Assembly (NCBI GenBank): GCA_002914845.1 | Contig: JXTC01000001.1 | Span: 1,783,208-1,847,207, forward strand | Source of the DNA: Trema orientale | Taxonomy: Eukaryota > Streptophyta > Magnoliopsida > Rosales > Cannabaceae | Direction: 5' to 3' | Length of the DNA stretch: 64,000 nt | Shown: piece after piece, positions 36,898 to 46,999 of the stretch | Layout: each line of letters starts with the position of its first letter | Numbering within the stretch: the first letter of the stretch is position 1 | Program-made: the position numbers and the translations under genes | The notes under the pieces: model-generated | What the model was told of the DNA's origin: nothing | The model's input: the letters and a program-made list of their open reading frames with translations, nothing else | The model's database searches: none

Positions 36898-37227
36898 TCA
36901 TATGGAACAAATTTCTAGGATTTTTCTTAAAGAATTAAAATGTTGAAAATCGAGAGCTTTTGTAAAAATATCTGCCAATTGATTGTCTGTCTCTATATGT
37001 TCCAACATTTCATTTTTACTCTCAACAAGATCATAATGACGAATATCTATATGCTTAGTTCTAGAGTATTGTAGTGGATTCTTAGACATATTTATAGCAC
37101 TAGTGTTATCACAATAAACAATCAATGTATCTAATACAATGCCGTAGTCCTTGAGCACTTGTTTCATCCAAAGTAACTGAGTGCAAAAACTTCCTGCAGC
37201 TATATACTCAGCCTCTGCAGTAGACAA
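36898..37227 (-). pseudogene. Copia RNase H domain
   Basis: The segment starts MSTAEAEYIAAGSFCTQLLW and includes YCDNTSAINMSKNP and RTKHIDIRHYDLVE, the conserved Copia RNase H signature. It follows the reverse transcriptase across a stop codon at about 37255 and ends at the natural pol terminus near 36898. In the intact family it degrades the RNA strand of the hybrid during reverse transcription. Confidence 0.88.
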
Positions 37228-37254
37228 AGAGATTGAGTTTTGCTTCTTACTATG

Positions 37255-38470
37255 CTAGGAAATCAGATTGTTTCCAAAAAATAAACAACCTCCCGTTGTA
37301 CTTTTTCTGTCATCAGCATTGTTAGCCCAATCTGCGTCACTGTAACCTACAAGATTAATATTAGTATTTTTAGAATACCAAAGACCAAAATTGACCATTC
37401 CACTAACATACTTGATTATTCTTTTTACAGCAGCAACATGGGATTCTTTTGGATAGGATTGATATCTAGCACACACACCAACACTATAAGCAATATCAGG
37501 TCGGCTAGCTGTAAGATACAGTAAGCTACCAATCATACTTCTATAAAGAGTTGGATCAACATCGACTCTATTTTCATCTTTAGTCAGCTTTAGATTTGTA
37601 CTCATAGGAATATTCATATGTTTATCTGAATCTAATCCAAATTTTTTTACTAGGTTCCTAGCATACTTACTTTGAGAAACAAAAATTCCATCTTTCAGCT
37701 GCTTCACATGTAAACCTAGAAAGTAGGATAATTCACATATTATACTCATCTCAAACTCTTCTGTCATTTGTTTCACAAACTCCTGCACTTTATCATTAGA
37801 GGTAGATCCAAAAACTATATCATCAACATAAATTTGTGCAACAATAATATTGGAATTAAAGTATTTGATGAATAGAGTTTTGCCTACTCCCCCTCTTGTA
37901 TAGCTCTTTTGTACCAAGAACGTTGTCAAACGTTCATATACCAAGTCCGAAGTACTTGTTTTAAACCATACAATGCATTTTTAAGTTTGAAAATATGGTT
38001 GGACTTGTAAGGATCTTCAAAATCTTTGGGTTGTTAAACATATGCCTCCTCATTCAGAAAGCCATTTAAAAAAGCACTCTTTACATCTATTTGATGTAAA
38101 GTAAAACCAACGTGATATGCAATAGCAAGCAATAAACGAATAGATTCAAGTCTTGCTAGAGGAGCAAAAGTTTCATCAAAGTCTATACCCTCCACTTGAG
38201 TGTATTTTTGGGCAACTAATCTAGCCTTGTTTCTAATAATGTTACCAAATTCATCTGATTTATATTTAAAAATCTATTTGGTTCCGATAACATTAGAATC
38301 ATTTGGTCTAGATACTAATATCCAAACATCATTTCTATAAAATTGTTCTAGTTCTTCTTGCATGGCTTTAATCCAAAAATCATCCTGTAAAGCTTCTTTA
38401 ATATTTTTGGGTTCAATTAAAAAAGTAAAGCAAAGAAATTATACTAGATTAATGTTTCTTCTTCTAGTCA
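37255..38470 (-). pseudogene. Copia reverse transcriptase, broken
   Basis: The 3' part (37944-37255) is open and carries the catalytic YVDD at about 37818-37829, then LSYFLGLHVKQLKDGIFVSQ and the SRPDIAYSVGV and SDADWANN motifs. The 5' part (38470-37945) is recognisable at protein level but broken by stops and frameshifts. The intact enzyme copies element RNA into DNA in cytoplasmic particles. Confidence 0.88.
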
Positions 38471-38769
38471 CCATTCCATCTTCAAGATTACTAATAATTA
38501 GATCAGTGGGATGATTCTTTTTAACCCTTGAACAGGGTTCTTTCTAAACTGGATCTCTAATATCCACTGTTGGTTCATCAGAATGTGTCTATTTAGATGA
38601 TGTTGTAACAATAGATTCTGATATTGAGGTATAATTGTCTGATCATGTATTACCTTCAAGCTGTATTGCAACATTCTTATCTGAAATAGTATCTTCCATA
38701 TAACTTTGAATTTCATCTTCTTTCGAATATTCTGCAAAGTCTGAAAAATCATCTACAATAACATTAGCA

Positions 38770-40067
38770 GATTCCATAATAGTCTAACTTCATATGTTAT
38801 AAACACGATATACTCGACTATTATTAGAATATCTAAGGAAAACTCCTACATCACTTTTATATCAAACTTACCTAACTATTCTCTATCATTGAGAATGTAA
38901 CAAGTACTTCCAAAAATATGAAAGTAACCAAGATTAGGTTTTTTACCTCTCCAGATTTCGTAAGGAGTTTTGCTTGTACCTGGTCATAAATATACACGGT
39001 TTATGTTGTAACATAATGTATTTATAGCTTTAGCCTACAAACGTTTTGTAAGCTTTTTGCTGTTCAGCATCACCCGAGCCCTTTCCTGTAATGTTTAGTT
39101 CTTCCTTTCCATAACACTTTTTTGTTGTGGTATCTTAGGAGCTGAAAATTCATGAGTAATTCCATTTGAATCACAAAAATCAGCATACGAAGAATTTTCA
39201 AATTCCTTACCATAATAACTTCGTATTCTGATTATTTTACTAATGTTACAACCTTTATCCGTTTTAAGTTTAACAACCAGTTTCTTAAAAGCATCAAAAG
39301 TATCTGACTTTTCTCTTAAAAAATCTACCCAAGTATATCTAGAAAAGTCATCTACATTAACAAAAATATACCTTTTACCTGCAACACTTCTACTTGCATA
39401 GGTTTCATAAGGTCTATATAAAGTAGTTCCAACACTGTTGATGTTGTAACATATTGTATCACTTTATGTGTTGATCTTACATGTTTACCCATCTGACAAG
39501 GACCACAAACACCTTGTGATTTCTTACCCAGTTTTGGTAAGTCACAGACTGTATCTGAATTGGCAAGTTTCAGTAGTACTTTAAAATCTAAATGTCCTAA
39601 TTTTTCACGCCAAAGATCAGATTCATTCACAGATGTCTTATTACATGAAAGTGATTTTGTCAAATTATAGCAATTATCCTTTGATCTAAAATCTTCTAAA
39701 ACTCATCAATAATAACACATTGATCACGAGTGAAATTAACATTAAAGTTTAAATCACAAATTTGATTTACGCTAATCAAATTAGCCATAAGTCTCTCTAT
39801 GTGCAGAATATTCTTAAATTTAGGAAAACCTTCAACATTAAGAGTTCCTTTTTCAAGAACTCTTCCCTTTGCACCATCACCGAATGTTACAACACCTCCA
39901 GTGTTAACCTTGTAGTCAACAAGTATAGATTTGTCACATGTCATGTGCCTGGAATAACCACTATCGAAATACCAATCATTAGTAGCACATGATCTAAAAC
40001 AAGTAAAAGATCTAAAATAATTTAATTCAGATTTTTTAACCCAAACTTTTCTTATTTTTCTTGACAA
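38770..40067 (-). pseudogene. Copia protease and integrase region, broken
   Basis: 40067-39696 holds the protease-type motif DSGYSRHMTCDKS and the following VTFGDGAKGRVLEKGTL. 39663-39352 holds the GAG-pre-integrase zinc-binding pattern, with LWREKLGHLDF and CGPCQMGKHVRSTHK. The integrase core should follow down to about 38770, but only short pieces remain between stops and frameshifts, so its catalytic triad could not be read. Confidence 0.82.
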
Positions 40068-40891
40068 ATCAATCTGTTTCTTTGGTGTTTTTCTTTGAAA
40101 TGGAATTTCATAGTAATTATTTTCTTAAACATTTCTCATAGTAAAATACCTACATCTGATGTGACTTTTTACACCACAAAAATAACAAATTGGTACAAAC
40201 TTACCATGTTTTCTTACTGAAATAGATTTTTCTGGATTCCTTCAAGTTGCAACAGAAGTTTTTCATGTTGTAACATTAGTTTGTTTTTCAGAAACTGACA
40301 TTTATGCAGATACAACATGAGGTTTCTTCTGTATTATAACATTACTCCTGGTTCCTGCAACCAAGTTAGAAATAGAACTCTTAACAAAAACAACTTTTGA
40401 ATTAAAGCTCTCACCTTTAAATTCGAGTCCTTGATTATCTGACCTAGATATACCAACCGTCAGAAAATGATCTAATTTTGTAGTTCCAGAATTTAGCATT
40501 TTTAAGGACTTTTGAGTCTTATCAAACTCTGCTAAAACATCTTTTAACTTTGCTTCTTTTTCAACCAGCAAGATTCCCAATTCTTGGATCTTTATTTATG
40601 AATTCTTCTTGTATCGGATGAGAGTAGATATTCTTCCTTCAAGAGAACTATTCTGATCTACAACTTTAACCCATTGAGAATACATATTCTCATAGATCTT
40701 CTAATTGATTCTTCATCCAGTTCAGACTCATCACCATCAGTATCATATAATCTATCTGATATTACAACATTACTGCTAGATGTAGGTTGTATTGTAATAT
40801 TATCTGTAGAACTTTGCACAGAACATACATTATATGGAATTAAAGAAACACCAAAAGCAACATAATTACCTACATGTGTTTCATCTTCCTC

Positions 40892-41860
40892 TTAGTTGCC
40901 TTCTGACTCCTCATCACTCCACGAGGAAGTCATTGCCTTAGATTTTTTCTTCAGAGTATTGGCACATTCAGCTTGTACGTGATCATAACCTTCACACTCC
41001 CTGCACTGAATATCTTTCTTTTTGTCTTTAGAAATATCAGATTTAGGAGGAGTGGACTTACTTTTACTCATGTTGCTCCCCTTTGATCGTCTTCCCATTT
41101 TCTTTTAAAATTTGTTAAAGTTTTTGGACAAAAGAGCGAGTTCATTATCAATATTTTCATTTTCACTTACAGCCGGTTCAAGAGTAGTTTTAAGAGCAAT
41201 TGATTTATCCTTCTCCCTATACATGATATTCATCTCATAAGTCTGCAAGGATCCCATAAGTTCCTCAACCTTCATGGTTTCGAGGTTCTTGCTTTCTTCA
41301 ATAGTCGTGAGCTTTGGTTGAAACATGTCAGGCAAAGATCTAAATATTTTTCTAACCATTTTAATATTTGAAAAGTGTTTACCAAGAGCAAAAGCTTCAT
41401 TAGAAATATCATATAGTTTAGTAAAATATTCATATAACGTTCCATCTTCTGTCATTTTTAATTCTTCAAATTTAGAGGTTAAAATAACTATTTTGGTTCT
41501 TTTTATATCACTAGAATCTTCAAAATGTGTTTGTGAACTATCCCATGCTTCTTTGGCTGAATCACAATTTGTTATCATTTTACTTCGAGTAGCATCAACA
41601 TCATTGAGAATGGCATGTAGTGCTCTAGAGTTGTAATTGGCCAATTTATCATCATCAGAAAACTAATTGAGTTGTCTAAGAATCACATTCCCATTCTCAT
41701 CCTTTGTGATTGGTAGTGTCCATCCAGCAAGAACTGACCTCCATGATTTTTCATCAATAGATTTGATGAAAGCTTTCATACGTGCTTTCTAATATGAATA
41801 GTTAGTACCATCAAGTAGTGGGGGCCGTGTAAGAGATCCATCTTCGGCAAGAAATGACAT
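40892..41860 (-). pseudogene. Copia gag, broken
   Basis: It begins at ATG 41860 (MSFLAEDGS). The N-terminal part and the UBN2-type gag domain (YNSRALHAILNDVD through LKMTEDGTLYEYF) are in one frame but interrupted by stops at about 41789, 41663 and 41105; the first replaces an expected Trp. A zinc knuckle CRECEGYDHVQAEC (CX2CX4HX4C) lies near the end. The intact protein forms the virus-like particle and packages RNA. A further segment at 40580-40302, after another break, has the charged, coiled-coil look found between gag and protease in large Copia elements. Confidence 0.85.
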
Positions 41861-41918
41861 ACTTGAAAAATATGGTCAAAAATCCACAAGATCTTACAAA
41901 ACAAACTGTTAGTGACCC

Positions 41919-41930
41919 GCTCTGATACCA
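41919..41930 (-). other. Primer-binding site
   Basis: On the minus strand it reads TGGTATCAGAGC, complementary to the 3' end of plant initiator-Met tRNA and separated from the 5' LTR by about two bases. Confidence 0.92.
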
Positions 41931-41932
41931 AT

Positions 41933-43167
41933 TATTACAACTATTTCTTGTATTCTTACCAAATATAATTAATTATCTAATTAATTATGTAAGATGGTTA
42001 TGCGAAAAAATATAATATAGATGTTGTAACACTAAAAAGTAAAAATTTGACACACAATATTTTTACTTAGTTCAACTATCTCTCGATAGTCTATATCCAA
42101 GGGGCCACGCCTAGAGAAATAAACTTATTAGTAAAGAATAACGTTAGTACAAATACCAATTACATTTAAAAGACTCCCTCTCTTAAATATTGCAACATGC
42201 CAGTACTTCTTCACTAATCCGTCTAGCGAGCTCTCCTCGACTTGATGCGATTCTTTCCATCTGAATTCTCCTCAGATTTCTCAGACCTTGTCTTCTCCCG
42301 AAGCACTCTTAAGACTAAGAATCCCTCCTAGTCTCACAAAACAAAGTATAGATAAATTTAACTAAGTATTGCACTAATGGCAATCTTAACAATACATGGC
42401 ATACATAGGACTCTAACCTAGACTCCTATTTATAGTGCTTGACGTCTTCTAATCTTTAACAATCTGTAAGATACGTTTTACTCATCATGAATGCTGATTG
42501 GAAGCCAATTAGATCAGTTAAGGATAAGTTTTTTGCAATCAAGGCTGATCTGAAATTGTTACTGATTCTGCACAGTGATGTTACAATATCAACCCTGTCT
42601 AAACAGCCAAATTTGTAATATTTCTAGAAGAAACGTTGATTTGTTACCTGAAATAAAAATTTCGTTTTTCGCACAAATCAACCAAATAAAAGTTGTTCAC
42701 ACACAAAAAGAATCAGTTAAAAAATAAATAAGAAACGACACCTCAAGATATAAAAATTTACACTTTCATACAATAAGGTAGTTTCCATAAAATTATAAGC
42801 TGTCAAAGCAATCAGATAGAATTAGCCTAATAAAGAAAATCTGATTGATTATTTCTAGAAATATTAAATAATTAATAATAGCAATCACACAATAATCAAT
42901 CTTCATTAAAACACACCTAAATAAGAAAGAAATATGTGAATATAATTTTCCTACAAGGCAAACATTAATCATTGATATTTTCTTATCCAAACACAACTAA
43001 TTGAACAGATATTCAATCATATGACAGCTGTAAAATTCGGACAAACACGTTCAAAAATCCCAGGTCAAATATTCCAGTGATGTTGTAACATCAACACAGA
43101 ATCACTGTCAGGCAATACAGACAGTGATGTTGTAACATCTCTAATGATAATAATATTTTTCCTTTCA
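41933..43167 (-). repeat. 5' LTR of the Sirevirus-like element
   Basis: About 1.24 kb, starting TGAAAGG at 43167 on the minus strand. Its 3' terminus has a TA where the partner LTR ends in CA, a later mutation. It contains five GATGTTGTAACATC-type motifs, at about 42020, 42186, 42577, 43079 and 43126, at the same relative positions as in the 3' LTR. A CTATAAATAGG TATA-like box is at about 42426-42436, in the expected promoter area. Confidence 0.88.
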
Positions 43168-43342
43168 GAATGACATGCATTAACTAGAAAATCTTTAAGC
43201 TGCTAACTTAATTAGGACCAAATAGGAAATGAGTTTAGGGGGGGGGGGGGGGGGGGAACATGTATATAAATGTTCTAAGAAATGATCTTAGATAGAATGG
43301 GCTTTTAGTTGAGGCTCATATAACTGAACCAGACAATAGAAT

Positions 43343-43752
43343 GTGAAAATTACACCTAATACCCGTTTTTCAAAATTTATTTCAAAAATACCCGTTTTTA
43401 AAATTTTTTCCAAAAATATTCGTTTTCATGGTTCACATTTTATATTAAAAAATATGAGTGGTCCATATTTATAATATAAATTTTATCCATGAAGTACACA
43501 TTTCATGTGTAAAATATGAACGGTACACATTTTAAAATGTGTGCCAATTAGTATAAGTTTTATTCATAAAATGTAAACCATGGTATATATTTAATGCATG
43601 AAATATATGCCGTGGTATACATTTTATGTGTAAAACAGTGGTGGTCTACATTCTTCCAAAAAAAGGTATAAAATGGGTATTTATGAAATAACAATAAAAA
43701 GTGGGTATTTATCAAATATAGTTTTAAAAACGAGTATTTATGGACTTTTCTT
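43343..43752. mobile_element. MULE-type MITE with perfect 9-bp duplication
   Basis: The ends carry GTGAAAATTACACC and (inverted) AAGAAAAGTCCATAA, leading into shared AATACCCGTTTTT words. CAATAGAAT lies on both sides (43334-43342 and 43753-43761). The inner part repeats words such as ACACATTTCATGTGTAAAAT in both orientations. Its sibling at 46135-46546 lies in the opposite orientation. Confidence 0.85.
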
Positions 43753-43761
43753 CAATAGAAT

Positions 43762-46134
43762 TGCATAGTACACTTTGCTTATGTATTTCTTTTCTCTTAT
43801 ACTTGAGCTGTACCCGAAAGCTTCACTTTCTCCATCTCCATCAAATCAGATGCCCAAAAGTTTCATTCTCAATTTTCATGGCTACCCACAACCATTTGGA
43901 TGAGTAAGTCTTTCCTATCCCTTAACCAAAATACTAGTAGTTTTAGTGCAGATGATTACTAGAAAAGAATTCCGATGACGGAGCCGAAGAAGATGAGGAC
44001 TAGTGCTCGTCAATGATTTAGAACGAGAAAATTAGAAAGGAAAGTGGCATTTTTTCTAAAAATTACCATACGAACGTAGATAAAATGGAGATGTACCGTA
44101 ATTTTTCTTAATTTGCCATGTTCTTCCTAATTTCCCCCTCCAAAACCCAAATGCAATTGGGCCATATTTCAAGAAGGGCTTAGTTAGGCCTTCAATATTT
44201 TGCACTCTCAACCACTCCCAGTCACTCTCCAATAGGCAATGGGCGAGTACCAAAGCTTTCTTTCTTTGTTTTTTTGGCTGAATATTAGTATTTATTGAAC
44301 GAGAAACCAAAGCCGAAAGCCGAATACAAACCAAAGCCACAACCAGAGCTTGGAGCTTGTTTCATTTGCATGCTTGAAAGGTACGTCACTTGATATTTTC
44401 CTTTCCGAAATTCCGATTTCCATTAAAATTCTCTTCCTTTGCTGTTATATTTAATTATGGTTTTTTTTTTTTTTTAGGTGACAACTTTTGTGGTCTTGTA
44501 ATGAGTGTTACTTCTTTTTTTTTTTTTGGTTCCGTTAGTATTTAGTTCGTTTGTTGTTGTTGTTTACTTGCACATTTTCCTATTCTTGATAATCCTCTTG
44601 TGGTGTTTTTTATGTTATGGATTCATCTGAGTACATATTAATAATGGCAGCTAGATTTCTAGCTAGCCCAAATAATCAATAATAATAATTGTTGTGAGCT
44701 AAAAATATAAACTATAGAAAATGTGTGCGCAAAATATGATGTGCGTGCAAAATATGAGGTGCATGCAAACTTTTGACGTGAAGAATTCTACTTATCGCCA
44801 ACTACAGCTTAAAAGTTTATATGATCTCAACTATGTAAGCTCATTTTTATCTACTAGCAAAGCAATCACCTCAACTAAGTGAAAGCTAGCTACTTAATGG
44901 AAAGTTAGATAGCTTACGCAAAGCTAGCTAATTCACTACCACTTGCATGTGGATAGAGAAATTAGCTAGTAGAAGACTTAATACGTTGACAGACTAAGAA
45001 GCGTACGCAACTATGACGGATTCTTCTAAAAGACGGATAACTCAACAAATATTTAGATAATTTTCATTTAAATTTTGATAATTCATTCAAATATGGATAA
45101 TTCATTTAGATTTAGATAATTATTTAATATTTGTAATTATTTTGCTATTTTGAGAGAAGTATGCCATCTAAAACAGTGCGTAATTATAAATGACTATCAC
45201 TCTCCTCCTATAAATGGGAGATCTCAATCATATTTTTGGACAAGTTTACAAACGCATTCATTTGCTGAATTAAAACTATAGTGCTGTATACACTATAAAA
45301 TCACCATCTCTTGAAACTATAGCGTTGTATACACTATAAAATCACCATTTCTTTATTTTTCTAAAAAACTATATGCAATTTGGTCGAATTTACTCTCGTA
45401 ATCCAATTATTCATTCCGTTGACAAAAGATAATAATAATAATAATAATAACAGCAACAATAATAATAAATTAATTGTTTCAAATGATTTTGTACAAGAAG
45501 TTTGCTGGGACTCTTGATCCTCAAGGTGCTAGATGCCTTGTCACGTTTGACGAGCCCAAGCAACTTAAAAATAATTGGGTTTCTTACACTTATGCCTATA
45601 AAAAATGAAAAGAATTACAAAAATATGGAAGGCACAGTTTTTTCCAGTTTTCGTACGGTTTTAATTAGGAAAATATCATTTTTTAAAAAATATTTAAAAA
45701 ATTACCATTTTTAAAATAGTTACTGGTTACCAGTTTCTAGAAACTAGTTACCAATTATATATCAGTTATAAATATCTTCAGTTACTAGTTAGGTTATTAG
45801 AAACTAGTTACTATTTTAAAAAATGATATTTTTATAAATATTTTTTAAAAAATGGTATTTTTCTAATAAAAACCGTACCGCACCATGAAAAATACAAAAG
45901 CACCGTATTTTTCCAATTCTATTCAAAAATACCGTATTTTTTCTAATTTCCCCAAAATAATTTCCAACATAGGAAAGGTCGTGGCCTAGTCCAAACAATC
46001 TTCCAACTGGTTTTGATTCTTGGTGCATTGTTGTATAATATATGGCATTGGTTACATACTTATCTCAAGACATTCCAAGACCAAAAATACAACTTGGGCT
46101 GGGCTTAGGTCAAAGATATGGGTTTTATTTTTTA
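43762..46134. other. Intergenic DNA between two inverted MITEs, with possible gene remnants
   Basis: 44130-44210 duplicates 25690-25760. 44215-44385 is less AT-rich, ends in AAAG|GTACGT and could be a leader exon; 45484-45600 contains a short coding-looking stretch. Neither joins into a recognisable protein. A (TAA)n-like microsatellite lies at about 45430-45470 and a hairpin MITE at 45665-45870. Confidence 0.4.
45665..45870. mobile_element. Hairpin MITE rich in TTACTAGTTAC, second copy
   Basis: It shares the centre CAATTATATATCAGTTATAA and the flanking GTTACTAGTTA words with 25858-26110. Its outer arms (AAAAATATTTAAAAAATTACC and inverted relatives) pair with each other. No coding capacity. 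Confidence 0.55.
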
Positions 46135-46546
46135 GGGAAAAGTTCATAAATACCCGTTTTTAAAATCATATTTTCCTAAATACCCATTTTTTATTTTTAT
46201 TTCATAAACACCCATTTTTAAACTTTTTTTTGAGAAATGTAGACCACCACTGTTTTACACATGAAATGTAGACCACGGTATATATTTCATACATTAAATA
46301 TATACCGTAGTCCACATTTCATGATTAAAACTTACACTCAAAATTAGCATACATTGAAAAATGTGTACCGTTCATATTTTACACATGAAATGTGTACCTC
46401 ATGGATAAAATTTACATTGTAAATGTGGACCACTTGTATTTTTCATATGAAATGTAGACCGTAAAACGGATATTTTTTAAAGAAGTTTTAAAAATGGGTA
46501 TGTTTGAAATAAGTTTTAAAAAACGGGTATTAAGTGTAATTTTTAC
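46135..46546. mobile_element. MULE-type MITE, inverted sibling of 43343-43752
   Basis: It starts GGGAAAAGTTCATAAATACC and ends (inverted) GTAAAAATTACACTTAATACC, so it is the reverse orientation of the copy at 43343. The 9-bp TATTTTTTA flanks it (46126-46134 and 46547-46555). It is 412 bp long, almost the same as its sibling. Confidence 0.85.
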
Positions 46547-46554
46547 TATTTTTT

Positions 46555-46808
46555 ATTTACCGGATCATTGGATTGGGCTGTATCTTGAACAGATGAGATC
46601 ACACAAGTGGAAAGGAAAAAGCACAAAAGCAAATCATCTTGAGGTGACATTTCTATTCAAGTGTAAAGAGTGTAAAGAAGCTTTACACGAAGAACATCTG
46701 ACACCATTGTTACCCTCTTTACTTGAACTCCGGAATCAGCAATTTCAATTTTTTGAAGATCTAGAAATTGGAAAAATATGGCATACTATTTCATTGATAG
46801 ACGAATAA
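46555..46808 (+). pseudogene. Unrecognised coding-like fragment
   Basis: An 80-codon stretch after the MITE encodes a balanced, charged sequence that includes KCKECKEALHEEHLTPLLP and FEDLEIGKIWHTISLIDE, ending in TAA. The composition is more protein-like than other open frames in the spacers. There is no start codon within it and no upstream exon was found, and the family was not recognised. It may be the last exon of a decayed gene or chance. Confidence 0.25.
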
Positions 46809-46999
46809 GAATATACGTACATGAGGAGTACAAGTGCAGATACAATAAATGTGTTAGTTTCCTAATATACTCTAATCTCCTAAGATTAGGATAATCAAAT
46901 TACAATTCAAATCAATTACAAATATAAAATCTCCTATAATCATGTATCATAAAATTACAAATATACAAACCCCTATAATCATGTATCCTAAATGATCAC

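Larger units (their letters stand above)
31993..43167 (-). mobile_element. Sirevirus-like Ty1/Copia LTR retrotransposon, about 11.2 kb
   Basis: Order on the minus strand: 5' LTR (43167-41933), tRNA-iMet primer site, gag, protease, integrase, reverse transcriptase, RNase H, an extra ORF region, polypurine tract, 3' LTR (33264-31993). Flanks GAATG and GAATT are a one-mismatch 5-bp duplication. The Copia order (integrase before RT), primer site TGGTATCAGAGC, polypurine tract AAAGGGGGAGAT, large size and an ORF downstream of pol all fit the Sirevirus lineage. All coding parts carry stops or frameshifts, and the LTRs differ by about one base in ten over a 200-bp stretch compared by eye, so the insertion is old and inactive. 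A hAT MITE is inserted at 33679-34061. Confidence 0.9.

Noticed and set aside
43762..44385. A spliced gene starting at a short ATG exon near 43879, or the leader-like block at 44215-44385
   Set aside because: Both have GT-like donors nearby, but no following exons give a coherent protein.
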